Below, piece after piece: positions 44,900-56,543 of a stretch of 64,000 bases of DNA. The notes below the pieces were generated by a model, which had not been told where the DNA came from, made no database searches, and was given only the letters and a program-made list of their open reading frames with translations. Location: the NCBI GenBank assembly GCA_036971615.1, contig JAYKKR010000008.1, positions 1 through 64,000 on the forward strand, read 5' to 3'. Position 1 is the stretch's first letter; each line of letters begins with the position of its first letter. This DNA comes from Amyloporia xantha (Eukaryota; Basidiomycota; Agaricomycetes; Polyporales; Adustoporiaceae). The position numbers and the translations under genes are program-made.

Positions 44900-47263
44900 A
44901 TGAGGTTGATGAACAGTGACGACGACGAGCTTCAGCCTCAGGGTCATCTGGGGACATCTCAACCGATGAGCACTATCCGCCGCTTTAAGGATTCCATTCA
45001 CGATTATAGTGCGTTGTTCGCACTTGTTCCGTGCTCCGCCCTTTATTGACCTTTGTCCTCTTCACAATCCTCCATGGTTTCCTTTAGTTCCTTTCAGCCC
45101 TGAAGTATGTGCGATAATTGACACGTACGTGCATTTAATTTGCAGGCATTGACTTCACACGATGTGCCACCTACACATCTATCATAGACCGCAATTCCAA
45201 CGCCTGCGCAACATCAAGCAGCTCGGCACATCGTACTATGTCTGGCCAGGTGCCTCGCATAATCGCTTTGAACATAGCCTCGGTATGTGTACACGTTCGC
45301 ACACTTCCACTCCTCGGATGCGTGACTATATGTGCTGAGACCACAGTTAATGTCGCTCATAAGGTGTTGCATACCTCTCGAATCAGATCGCTGAGCATTT
45401 GCAAAATTCGCAGCCAGAACTGGGCATCACTCGACGTGATATTAAATGCGTCACTATGGCTGGTCTATGCCATGATCTTGGCCACGGTCCATGGAGTCAT
45501 GTGTGGGATAGCCGGTTCATTCCTCGCGCACTGTGAGTCCCTTTATCCAGCTTGTTGTGGCAACGAAGTCAACTACTGCTCAGGCCCAATACCCCTTGGC
45601 GGCATGAAGACGCTTCGGAAATGATGTTTGATGCTCTCGTCCGTGAGAATGACCTTGAAATTAGTGAGAAGGACGTCAGCTTCATCAAGGCGCTCATCGC
45701 AGGCGATTCGAAGTTGTGCGAGTGTGTGACCATCTACGCTACTTCTGGTCAAACTTGCTTATGAGACTGCCCAGAAGTGATGAAGAAAAGCTGTTTTTGT
45801 TTGAAATTGTCGCCAACAAGCGGAACGGTCTGGACGTGGATAAGTAATACCATCTGTTTGTTGCACAAAGGCCGCTTTCCTGACCCACTACTTGATTTCC
45901 CAAGATTCGATTATATTGCCCGCGATACTCATGCAATTGACCAGACTGGTAATCTGTCTCTCACGAGGTATGCAGAACAATCACAGCATATATGTCTGGA
46001 TCTTTTTGCCTACTACTTTGGCATAGACTTATACATTCCGCTCGGGTGATCGAGAACCAAATCTGCTATGACATCAAAGATGCAAATCAAATTTACGAGC
46101 TTTGCTACACGAGGTTCAGTCTGCACAAGAGAATCTACAATCACAAGACGGGTGCGTATGAACAGCAGACTGTTAGGATGCGTAAACAATTTTGACTCCG
46201 CAAACAGCGAAGGCCATCGAGTACATGATTGTAGATGCACTACTTGCCGCAGAACCGCATATGGAATTTGCACGAGACATTTTCTCTCCCAAGAAGTTCC
46301 TCTATCTCACTGACGACCTCATGGCCAGGATCGAGTCTACTGACAGTCCGGTGCGTATTATCATTGAAAAGAACGCTATGTCTACTCATCTGTATGCTTT
46401 CCTCTAGGAACTCGAGGAATCTCGCAGCATTTTTCATCGTATCCACAAGCGCGATCTCTATAAATGCGTAGATTACAAGGTCTTTCCATGGTCATCTAAA
46501 GACATGTGCGAACAGTACTTCACCCCCGAGAAGATCGTGGAGGCAGTGAAGGACGACATGGGGGGCGATGCCGATCCCCTTCTAGTGGAGGAGCTGCAGG
46601 CAAAGCACGTCATCGTTGACTTTGCGAAGATGCATTATGGCATGCAAGACAAGAATCCCCTCGAGTCAGTCAAGTTCTATTCCAAGCACCATCCTGACAG
46701 TGAGTGGTGTGTTATCCGTCACGTTGAGGGCATGAGGTACAAATGGGTTCTACCCACGAACAGCATGTCAGAGTGCGAATCTGGAAGACATCTCTTTGCT
46801 CATGCCCAAGGAATTCGGTGAGGTGCTCCTGCGCGTCTACACGAAGGATTCGCGGTACGTCCCAGTTTTTGTGAGATCGACGTACGGTTCACGAACATGC
46901 CCTCGCAGCTTCTTTGGTCTCATCCAAGCGGGATATAATAGTCTACTTCAGGCAATACCAGATACACCTGAGGATCCCCTTGCGTCGCCGGTCGCCACCG
47001 TGCCAACTCCGCCTGTGGATCTAGATATCGAGGTTCCTGTGACTCCTCCGCGCAAGAAGCGTACCTTGTCCCGAGTCCACAGCGCCGGTGCACGTTTGTT
47101 CGGTGACACGACGCCGTCACTCTCGCAGAACACTTTCACTGCCGTCCCGAAGAACTTTACGGGTCGGAACATGTCGCCCAGCAGAGAGGCCAAGAAGCAG
47201 AAACGAGATCGCGAGAAGGAGGGTTCGGGCTCACCGCCCTCGAAGAAGAAGAGGACAGCGTGA
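44900..47263 (+). CDS. SAMHD1-like HD-domain dNTP triphosphohydrolase
   Basis: Homologue of SAMHD1, which cleaves dNTPs to deoxynucleosides and triphosphate and controls dNTP pools in the nucleus. Start at 44900 ([14 protein letters not shown]), about ten exons, stop at 47263. The HD core is clear: [33 protein letters not shown] (first His), [17 protein letters not shown] (HD pair), [32 protein letters not shown] (metal Asp), then [19 protein letters not shown] and the family's C-lobe with [27 protein letters not shown] and [19 protein letters not shown]. The C-terminus is long and basic, ending SKKKRTA, a likely nuclear signal. No SAM domain is seen, as in many non-animal members. Some exon edges in the middle are not fixed. 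Confidence 0.92.
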
Positions 47264-47640
47264 CCCGACGGGCTGCGCTGATATCCCACTCGTGGACAAT
47301 TTCGCCTTTTCAAGTCGCGCTTACGCATTCTGCTCCTCGGCCGTTTGGCCGTGTTTCGTATGCTTTCCCTGTCCTCTGATCGCCCCTAATGAGATTGTCT
47401 GCACCTGCATTGCTATCGTATATAATGTACACCCTATTCCGGAAACGTCATGTAGGGCTAGTCTTCTACGTCATAATATAACGATCACTGTACAAATGAG
47501 GTGTGGACACGGAAGGGCAGAGCTAAGACGCGCCCATGGCCCCTTATATAACTGGCGCAGAGAGAGTTTATACGACGTGTAATGTAAATCCACAATGTCA
47601 ATAGAAAGCGCTGGAGGCTCCGTGCTCCGCCTCCTCGCTG

Positions 47641-49682
47641 TTACCCCTGGCCGTTCTTGCGTCTCTTTGGTTTCTTCGCCTCTCCTGTTTTTATCCCATG
47701 CACCATGATATCCTTCGCCTCTGCGATCTCCGTGGAGACCTCCTTGGCCGGGGCGACGTCAACACTGGGGCGAGCTGCAAGGATGGCGCGCCGGAGGATG
47801 CGCTCAAGAGGCGTGATGTCGAATTCCACATCGGAGACCGCGTCAACAGACGCCGCGATCTGCCACGCCGAAGGCATGTTATGCTTCTCGCCCAGCGCAA
47901 TCGACGACTTGATCTCCGCGCGAGCGCAGGGTCCGGCTCGCCACCACCAGACGCGTCGGACGCGGCGCCCTCCTGCTCCGCGGGGGGCGGAGGGACGTAG
48001 TCGAGGCTGAGCCGCGGCTCGGTCCCGAGGCGGAGCACGCCCGCGAGCAGGCGCATGTCGTAATCGACGCTCTGCCCGACGGGGTACGTCGCCAAGCCCA
48101 GGAAGCGGTACGCCCAGAACGCCTCCGGCTCGGCCGCGTGCGGGAGGCGGGCGAGCTCGCCGCCGATGCGCTTCACGAGCGCCATGACGGCGACGCGGTA
48201 CGTGTGGCCCGTGGGGCGGAGCGCGCACATGCGGAACGCGCGCAGCACGACGAACGCGGCGGGGTAGTCCTCGGCGCGCAGGAACGTCTTGAGCGCGTGG
48301 TGGAGCGCGTCCGCGGTGAGCACGGGCGAGGGCCGCGCGAGGGCCGCGCCGGTCTGCAGGAGGTGGCAGCTGAGCATTTCGTGGAAGAGGCGCCGCGGGT
48401 GGGGCGTGTTGTCTGGCCTTTTGGCTCGGCGCGTGCGGAGGGTGCGCGGGGTGTGCAGCTTGCGGAGCGCGCGGAAGAGCGCGGCGTAGGTGTAGGTGTC
48501 GGGGGTGCTGGTGCTGGAGCGGTGGACCCAGAGGAGGCGGTAGATGGCGAACGCCTGGTAGTAGCACCGGCGGGAGACCTCGGTGGAGATGAGCGCGTTG
48601 TAGAAGGCGAGGTCGGGCAGGACGTTGTTCAGTTCGAGCTGTTGCATGATCCACTTGTATATGGTGGTGTTTTCGGCGGAGGTGGCGGTGATGTCGCGCA
48701 TGAGCGTGGTGTAGCGGTGGGGCGGCGGCGGGGGCGGCGACGGGGTGGCGGCGGACTTTGGCTTGGGGGAGTACGTGAGCCATCGGCCGGCGGTGCGGGG
48801 GGAGCGCGAGGAGGCGTGGACGTGGACGAGGAGGTCGACGGTCTCCTGGGCGAAGGTATAACCGCGGGGCTGTGCTTTGAGGAAGGTGTCGACGACCTTG
48901 TCGATGAAGACGGGAGAGTAGTCCATGGTGTCTACGATGAGATGGAGGAGGTGGCAGAGGGCGGGCTCGTCGAAGGATTTCTGGGAGAAGTAGGAGTGCA
49001 TGGCTTTGAGGAGGGTGTCCTCGGACGGGAGAGTTGCGGCGAGGGCGACGAGGGAGAGCTGGGTGGCGATGGAGACGGAGGGGAGGAAGCCCTCTGCGGA
49101 CATGCGGGTGTGGATCATGGAGGCCTGGAGGGGGAAGCCATGGCGGAGGAAGAGGGCTATGCCCGTCTCGAACGCATGGAAGCGGGCGACGTTGTCTTTG
49201 GCGAATCTGTGTAGCTGGTGGAAGAAGCGGTTGAGGGCGAGGGCTGGGTCGTCTTGCTTGAGCAGGTCAGCGACCGTAGACGACTCCTCGTCCTCTGTCG
49301 GGTCCTCAGTCGCGGGCGCAGGCGCAGGCTCAGGCGCAGGCTCAGGCGCGGGCTTGGGCTTGGGCTTAGGCTCGGGCTCGGTCTCGGGCTTTCTTGCGAG
49401 AGCTGTGGCTGCCCATCGGCGAGACAGAGGAGGTGGGTGCGCAGAGCTCGGGCGTGTGGGCGCCCTGAGTGCGGCGGGGGTTCGGCATGCGCGAAACGGG
49501 AACCAGCGGGAAAAGATGTTGGCCTGCGGGTAATGAGCAGCTTGAACGAGCTCTGAGAATGGATTACATACCAGGATAAATGGGCGAGGAGGTCGACCGA
49601 GTGCACCCAGCTCGTAGGCGTGAGGCGAAACAAAAAGTGATAGACCTCGTGTGACCTTGGCTGCTGCCCAAAGCGGAAACAA
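47641..49682 (-). CDS. PPR-like mitochondrial protein
   Basis: Helical-repeat protein of the pentatricopeptide type, which as a family binds organellar RNA. Start at 49682 (MFPLWAAAKVTRGLSLF). The N-terminus is Arg/Ala/Pro-rich without acidic residues, like a mitochondrial presequence. A 48-nt GTATGT...CAG intron (about 49523-49570) is divisible by three, so the frame reads through it. A Pro-Glu/Lys repeat (PEPKPKPKPAPEPAP) follows. PPR-like helices include FYNALISTEVSRRCYYQAF, PDTYTYAALFRALRKL and FRMCALRPTGHTYRV. The last 95 codons (AEIKSSIALGEKHN to KKPKRRKNGQG, stop at 47641) lie in another frame from about 47935. Either an unrecognised intron (weak donor GTCCCT near 48000) or a frameshift joins them. 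It is convergent with the SAMHD1-like gene. Confidence 0.75.
49260..49400. repeat. Imperfect hexanucleotide repeat in coding sequence
   Basis: Alternating GGCTCAGGCGCA and GGCTTGGGCTTG units give the Pro-Glu/Pro-Lys/Pro-Ala run of the PPR-like protein. Likely to vary in length between strains. Confidence 0.7.
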
Positions 49683-49845
49683 GTGTGACGCTGGGTTTCA
49701 GGATATTACGACTGGGACGACCACCGACGACGACCTCAGCTGCCCGCTGTGCCCCTCCTCGCGAGCTGCCCGCTGTGCCCCTCCTCGCTACCCTCTTCAT
49801 TTCTGCGTGCAACGAGCTGTCTCTTGCCTCGGTTCACGGCCACTC

Positions 49846-52800
49846 ATGGACCCGTCTCATGACATCGAGTCCACCCCTCCCCCAGCCGTGAGCAGTCTCC
49901 GCTCCAGATTCGAGCAGCTAGCCGCAGGCACCGCAGCCGCAGCTGCATCAAAGAGACCATCCAGTACATACGCTCTCCTCTCCCCCGACCCTCCCAGTCC
50001 TCGTCCCCGCGCGAGCTCTGGCTCAAGCGACCCCAGGCCTGATCCACAGTCCCTCCGCCCTGCTACCTCCTCGTCCGATCTTAAAACGGGCACGAAAAGA
50101 CCACCGCCCCCGCCTCCCGCTCGCTCGTCTCGAGCACCGTCTCCGGCGCCCAACCCTTCCAGTCCACTGCTGCGCCCCGTCCCAGCGCCCGAGCCTCCCT
50201 CCTCCCCGCTCATTCACGCCACCGTTCTACCCTCGCATCCGCGCTCTGTCTCTCCGCACAAGGCAGGCTCGCTGTCTCGGAAACCTCCGCCCCCTCCGCC
50301 CCCGCCTATTCACCACGAATCCAGGCCAGATGCCACCGCCGACGTTTCATCACTCATCAATAAATTCGGGTAAGTGGATGCCCATTTTGAGCTTGTCACT
50401 TTCGAATCGTTCTAGCCTTGATCTGCACTTGTCGCGGCTCACGACATGCGCGCGCATGCTGCTATGACGGATCCTGGAGACGGGCGTTGCCGCCACACAT
50501 GGCCAGGGCGGTACGCTCTTCATCAGCGTCTTGATAGCATGCCCTGCACTGTCGATATGTTGCTGTTCTGGTCTTTGACCGTTTCGGCTCGCGGCACCTT
50601 GACCGAAGGCTGCTCTTCGCGTGCGTCGATCAGCGAAGATACGCTGGTTGTACCGTGTCTCTCACATGTCAAACCGGTATCTTCCAGCCTAGTCCTCTTT
50701 CATGTCGGAGGCCGTCCGGCGTTCTAATCGCTCACTCATCCGTAATGCTACAGAAACGGTTCCACATCTGTGCCCTCTTTCCCTCCCAAACCAGCACCAG
50801 CCCCGAACCGCATCGTTTCCCACACTGCCTCCTTCTCCTCGGTGACTTCATCGCTATTATTACCCGCCGAAACCGCAGACACTTCGCGGAAACCACGCCA
50901 TTCGTCTCCAGCCCCAGATGTAGCCTATTTGGCATCTTCCAGCTCGTCTTCTTTGACCAGCACATCTACCAGTTCGTCCTCAAGCTCGCGAGACCCGTTC
51001 GGAGACAGCACCTCCGACTCAGATGGCACAGTCGCAGCCGACCCCCCGCCTCTCCCGTCCCGCAAAAGCGGCCTAGTGAATGAACTCGAGGACCTTGTGC
51101 GCTCCGAGCAAGATGGATACGCACCGTCGAGCAGCTCAAGCCGTGCCTCGAGCGAGAGTGACGTCAGCGCCGCACACGTTCTGTCGCCCTCTGCCCCTCA
51201 CGCAGCGCCTCCTCCCCGGCTCGCCGTACCCCCTCCCCGCCCGCCACCGCGCCATAAAGCATCCCTCGCATCCACCGTCTCCTCCCCGTCTCCCTCCTCC
51301 AGCATCTCGCCCCCACCTCTCCCCGCCCGCAAGGGCCCCGCGACACCCGTCGAGGAATCCGTCCGCCGCGCGCTGTTTCGCAGTGCCGTGACCATGCATG
51401 AGGCAGATACGTCTCCGCAGCCGCCCGGGCAGCCCAGCTCGGCGACCTCCCCGAATGGCGAGCGCAAGACATACGGCTCACACCCGCCACCACCCACACG
51501 CACGATCGCCCTCGGCGACAAGCTGCCGCCGCCACGCCGGACCGCGCACTCGGGCTCGTCGAGCGAGTCGGAGGAGGAGGACCTGAAGAAGGTCGAGCTT
51601 CTGCCCGACACGAGCCGCTCGTCGCGCCGCCCGCCCGTCATCGACTGTTTCAACTACTCCGAGTTCAACATTCATGTACCTGCGTACACAGGCGTGGTCG
51701 CGGTGTCCGGGCACACGGTCGCCGTTGCGCATCACCACCACCTCAAGATATACGACTTGGCCGTGTCGGAGGCGCCAGTGCAGGTCGTCGACACGCGGGC
51801 GCTGGACAAGATGAACGGGTGCAAGATCACGGCCATGGAGTTCCGGCCTGCGCTGCAGGACGCCGACAGGGGCTGCTTCCTCTGGCTCGGCACGAAGGAC
51901 GGCGGGCTGCTCGAGCTCGACATCCGCAGCGGCAGCGTCATCGGCGCCAAGCCCGCCGCGCACGCGCACACGGTGACGCACATGTTCCGCCACGCGCGGT
52001 CGATGGTGACGCTGGACGACACGGGCAAGGTGCTCGTCTTCTCGCCCGAGGCAGCGGACGGCGCGGAGGACCTGCAGCTCGCGCTCGCGTCGCCGCGCGT
52101 CGCGCGCATCGCGGACAAGCAGGAGTTCGCGAAGATGCTCGGCGGGCAGCTCTGGACGTCGACGCGCGACGCGGGCGGCGGCGGGAGCGGGAGCGGGGGC
52201 GGCGCGAGCACGTCGCGCGGCCCGATCGTCCGCGTGTACGACGTGTTCGTCCCCGGGGCGTCGGGCAAGTCGCTGCTGCCCACGGAGCACCTCGGCGCGG
52301 TCACGTCGGGCACGGTCCTGCCGTCGCACCCGGGGCGCGTCTACCTCGGGCACGAGGGCGGGCACGTGAGCATCTGGGCTCTGGAGACGCAGGAGGGCGT
52401 GCCGCTGTGCGAGGAGGTCGTGCGGGTGGCGACGTCGGACGTGCTCAGTCTGGAGGGCGTGAACGACCGGCTGTGGGCGGGGGGCAGGATTGGCATGATC
52501 TCGGCGTATGACGTCGGTCCGCGGCCGTGGGTGGTCACGAACAGCTGGCAGGCACACACGAAACTGCCCGTGTTGCGGCTTGCGGTGGACACGTGGAGCC
52601 CCGAGAAGCTGGGGCGGCTTACGGTGTTCAGTATCGGCAGAGACGAGAGGCTCCGCTTTTGGGATGGCTTGCTGGGCATGGATTGGGTCGGTAAGTATCA
52701 GGTTCGACTTGTATCGTGGAGGATGATGTTGACGTCGCGTACAGATCACGAACTGATGAAACGGGAGACGGAGTTCAGCTCGTTCAGAACCATCAATGCG

Positions 52801-54055
52801 CTCATCGTCTCCTGGAACCTGGATTCTGCGAAGCCCGACGCGTTGAACGGCTGTGCAGAGAACGTCAATTTCCTGCAGGACGCTCTGACGAGCGTCGACG
52901 ATCCCGATATCATCGCATTCGGATTTCAGGAGCTTATCGATCTGGAGAGCCGTAAGATGGCCGCGAAGACGGTCCTGCTCGGCGGGAAAAATAAGAACGC
53001 AGACGGGGCGATCTCGCAGAAGGTGACGACGTCATATAAGAAGTGGTATGACCGCCTGGTGCTGGCGGTCAAGCTGGCGATGCCGTCCGATGTACCGTAT
53101 ACTGTCATTCACACAGAGAATCTCGTTGGGCTGTTCAGCTGTATATTCGTAAAGAACACGGAGCGGATATCCCTGAAGCAGGTCGCAATCACGACCATCA
53201 AGCGTGGGATGGGAGGCAGATATGGAAACAAGGTTTGTCATTCATGCTTTATACCTGGCAGGTCGAATGCTGAATCACAGGGCGCCGGCGATAGGGTGGT
53301 ATCGTTGCCCGTTTGGTCATCGATGACACGTCCATTTGCTTTATCAACTGCCACCTGGCCGCCGGCCAGCATCATGTGCGGCAGCGGAACGCGGACGTGG
53401 CTGCGATGCTCGAGGACAAATCCGTTTTCCCGGAGTCGGACGCGGTGGAAGAACCTCTTGCGTATGTGAATGGCGGCGACGGGTCGATGGTCCTTGATCA
53501 CGAGATGGTCTTCGTGAGTATTCGAAAAACGAGGCGTGAAATCAATTCATCTGATGTGCGACCGTTCTGCAGATGAACGGAGACATGAACTATCGCATCG
53601 ACCAGCGGCGAGAACCCGTCGTCGCCGCGATCAAGGCTGGAGAACTGGCAGGTTTGCTGGTGCACGATCAGCTGCTCAAGGAGATGAGGTTCAACCGCGG
53701 TTTCCGCCTACGCTCCTTCACCGAAGGACCGCTCACCTTTGCGCCGACATACAAGTACGACCGCCGCTCGCCTGAGTACGACACCTCGGAGAAGGCGCGC
53801 GTCCCTGCCTGGTGCGATCGGGTGCTCTGGCGGTCACGCGAGCCGTCGCGGGTGGAGCAGCTGCACTACCGGCGGTACGAGGCGAACGTGTCCGACCACC
53901 GGCCGATCTCTGCTGGGTTCAGGGTGACGGTCAAGTCGGTGCAGCACGATGCACGGGCGCGGATCAAGGCGGAGGTGCAGGCGGCGTGGAAGCAGCACGA
54001 GCAGAACCTGCTGTATGCCGCGCAGCAGTTTTATATCGACCAGGCTATGATCTAG
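49846..54055 (+). CDS. WD40-like plus inositol polyphosphate 5-phosphatase
   Basis: Removes the 5-phosphate from phosphoinositides such as PI(4,5)P2 at membranes. Five exons, 49846-50369, 50754-52690, 52745-53232, 53295-53513 and 53573-54055, sum to 3651 nt, 1216 aa. The first intron is 384 nt. Residues 1-480 are Pro/Ser-rich with several PPPPPP runs (possible SH3 or profilin sites) and RSRFEQLAAG at the front. Residues about 500-840 look like a beta-propeller (SGHTVAVAHHHHLKIYDL, GCFLWLGTKDGGLLELD, GRVYLGHEGGHVSIW). The catalytic domain follows with all motifs: SWNLDSAKPD, FGFQELIDL, GNKGGIVARLVI, NCHLAAG, NGDMNYRID, PTYKYD, PAWCDRVLW, SDHRPISA. The layout matches WD40-5-phosphatases of plants and fungi rather than yeast Inp51-53, since no SAC domain is seen. 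Confidence 0.95.
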
Positions 54056-54554
54056 CCTGTGCGATCGGTGGCGTGCGTAGTATCGTTGGCCCAGCATTGC
54101 ATTAGAAATATCGGAATTCACACGGACTCTGCATCAGGACTCGGGCTTGTATTCCTCGATATGTAGCGTATTCATAATCCATTGTAATCCATATTGCATA
54201 CCAATATTCACTCTGATAGTGTCGCAGGCTCAGGGTGCCTGTACTTACTACAGAAGGAGGCTGCTACTGGCTTGCACGTGGACTCATCGTTCTGGATAGA
54301 AATAATGCATGTTCAATACGAGAAGATATACCTAGGATAACACGTGTCCGACGCTGTCGATGATACCTAGGGTGGGCAGTAAAGTAGAGAGGACTATGCT
54401 ACAACAGAGAGGTTTACACGATAGGGAGCGAGTGCGAGATTGAGCTACAGATAGATACGAGTAAATTACCGCGGTAATGACGGTGTGGACCCACTCCCAC
54501 CCTGCAAGAGCGCAAGACGGGCTGGTAATGTGGCGAAATGTGGCGGAGACACTG

Positions 54555-55097
54555 TCACAAAACGAGGTACAACATTGTGACGGTAGACCCGAGGATGGCG
54601 GCAGTCCCACCAAGTCCGCGAATGGATGTGGTACCGCTTGTCTGACCTGCCGACAAGTCCTTGATTCCGCTGACAGTCTGAAGAGAAGACATTCTCAGGA
54701 CGAAGTGGTCTATGAAAATCTGGAGGCTACTCACAGACTCAGCAGAAGGCTCGGGCTCGGAAGCAGACGCAGAAGGGAGAATGTCCGTCGACTCAAAGAC
54801 CGGAGTGCTCTCTACGATTGCGGAAAAGATGGCGGTGGGGACGATGGTGGCGGACACAATCGCTGTAGACGCGACAAGGGTCGACTCCAATGGGAGAGAG
54901 GACGCCGCAGAGACCGCTGAGGGATCCTCCGCCATGACGAAATGCATCGGCCACCAAGGGGCAGCAGATACTAGCGTTTAAACGTCAGATAGCCTCGCAG
55001 CAAGGCACAAGATCACAACGTACCGCTAGGCGCCATGTTGAGCGCCACGGTAAACGCGACGGGAGCGGAGAGGACAAAGTTGCGGAAGAGGAACATG
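54555..55097 (-). CDS. Small secreted Ser/Thr/Ala-rich protein, possible GPI anchor
   Basis: Start at 55097 (MFLFRNFVLSAPVAFTVALN), a hydrophobic N-terminus that fits a signal peptide. After an intron (about 54974-55024) the protein is rich in Ser, Thr, Ala and Val with a PSASASEPEPSAES segment. A 57-nt GTGAGT...CTTCAG intron near 54680-54735 is divisible by three. The end is small-residue rich followed by a hydrophobic tail (GLGGTAAILGSTVTMLYLVL), as expected for a GPI signal. It may be an O-glycosylated cell-wall or surface protein. No family was recognised. Confidence 0.6.
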
Positions 55098-56543
55098 TTT
55101 GTGAAAGAGCGAATATGTGCAAGAGAAGGATGTGTTAAAGCTACAGGTGGAGAAGAACGAAGAGGCGCGAGCCTTAAAGTGCAGAGACCGGGGAGAAGTC
55201 CTGCTGGACAACGACGATGCTATACCTGCAATGCGCGGCCTGTTGCGATTAGCGACGGAGCGCAGCATGTTATATACCTGCGTTGAGGGTGCTCCTCCGT
55301 GTGCTGTGGTATGGAGAGGCCCTTGTATTTCCCGGATTCTGTGGCTGCATGCCATGCCGCCGGCAACTCTACTCATTGGCAATGCAGGCTGAGGATTGAG
55401 GATGGCGATACTAACAAAGTACTATATGGAGGGAGAATCAGTACGACATCCTCACCCTTGAAGTTTTGGGGAATTTGTTTGTGGATGGTAGGCGTTGTAT
55501 TTCCCCATGGCCGCGGAGGAGGAACAGTATCCAAATCGGTCCGAACTTGCAAAGTTGCCTTTTTGGGAGACAATGTCTTTTTCCAGCCACTTCGGCGTTC
55601 GCTTCAGCCTGCTCTTCGTTCCTCCGGCTCAATCCTGATTAGAGAATTCAGTCAAGCTGTTTGAATGCCTACTAGTAGCTATCAGGAAATAATCTCTCTT
55701 CATACGTTCGCATTCCGAAATAACTCTTGTACTAAAAACAGGCTCGAATTCTAGCGCTTGACCTTGTCCGATATCGCGATCGACAGTTGTGAGTTCATAT
55801 CAGACTTGTACGAGAGCATTCGAATTCCCCCTTATACCAGTGAATGCTCCTCCTTATGAACCTTTTGATCTCGTGTGGATAAGCTAATTCCGTCTCCCTA
55901 TAAATAAGACTGAGAAGCAGTGTCGGATTCAGGTTAACTTCTCCAGTGGAGAAGTTCAAATTGAAGAGTACAAGGGGCTGAGTAGTCGGATTCCAATCCA
56001 AGTCAGAGCTTTGAGAGAAGGCGTGATTCTTTGAAGTAAATTTATTGGTGTGTCGTATGTGTCACCTCAAATTGAGGATATCGATTCTTGCGCCGCACTG
56101 TGAGGATGGCCGAACTGACTTGCTCGCATTCGGCTGCACTCTCAGAGGATCAGACGAGCGATATGACGGCAAAATAGTGCACTGGTACATGTGCCCCTTC
56201 TCATGGGAATGCAGGGGAAACACATAGGTGCTTCAAAATGAGGAACGCTCTGGTGAGCTGCAAGATCGCTTTTGGTACAAACACGTCCTCCGTGTCACCT
56301 TGACAGTCATAAACCCAGACAATATACTGTCTAACATATCTGCCCTATCTTTCTAATCAATGCACAAGACGATCGACAATGATATTATGAAAATCTCACT
56401 GACTCGTTTACAATGGCGAATTGAGGCACAAGGTATCTTTTTCTGAACAGTATAAACCAAAACTCGCATTCTGTACTGCCGCACCACTGCTACATTGCCT
56501 TCCCGACCTTCATTACGTCCTGACAAATATTGATATTGGACGC
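55098..56543. other. Intergenic region
   Basis: Several short open frames exist but none has splice support or a family motif. The right end is the 3' flank of the coiled-coil/DUF6697-like gene and the left end the promoter of the small secreted protein. Confidence 0.55.

Noticed and set aside
47641..48783. Minus-strand frame of 380 codons rich in Arg, His and Pro
   Set aside because: Only its last 95 codons look real; the rest is an out-of-frame reading of the PPR-like gene in GC-rich sequence.
48138..49214. Plus-strand frame of 358 codons rich in Gly, Glu, Val and Arg
   Set aside because: Antisense to the PPR-like gene, with a composition expected from complementing its GC-rich codons.
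51819..52511. Plus-strand 230-codon frame overlapping the 5-phosphatase
   Set aside because: Alternate frame of the same exon, nearly all Arg, Ala and Gly.
51478..52749. Minus-strand frame of 423 codons
   Set aside because: Antisense shadow of the propeller exon of the 5-phosphatase; very Arg/His-rich without motifs.
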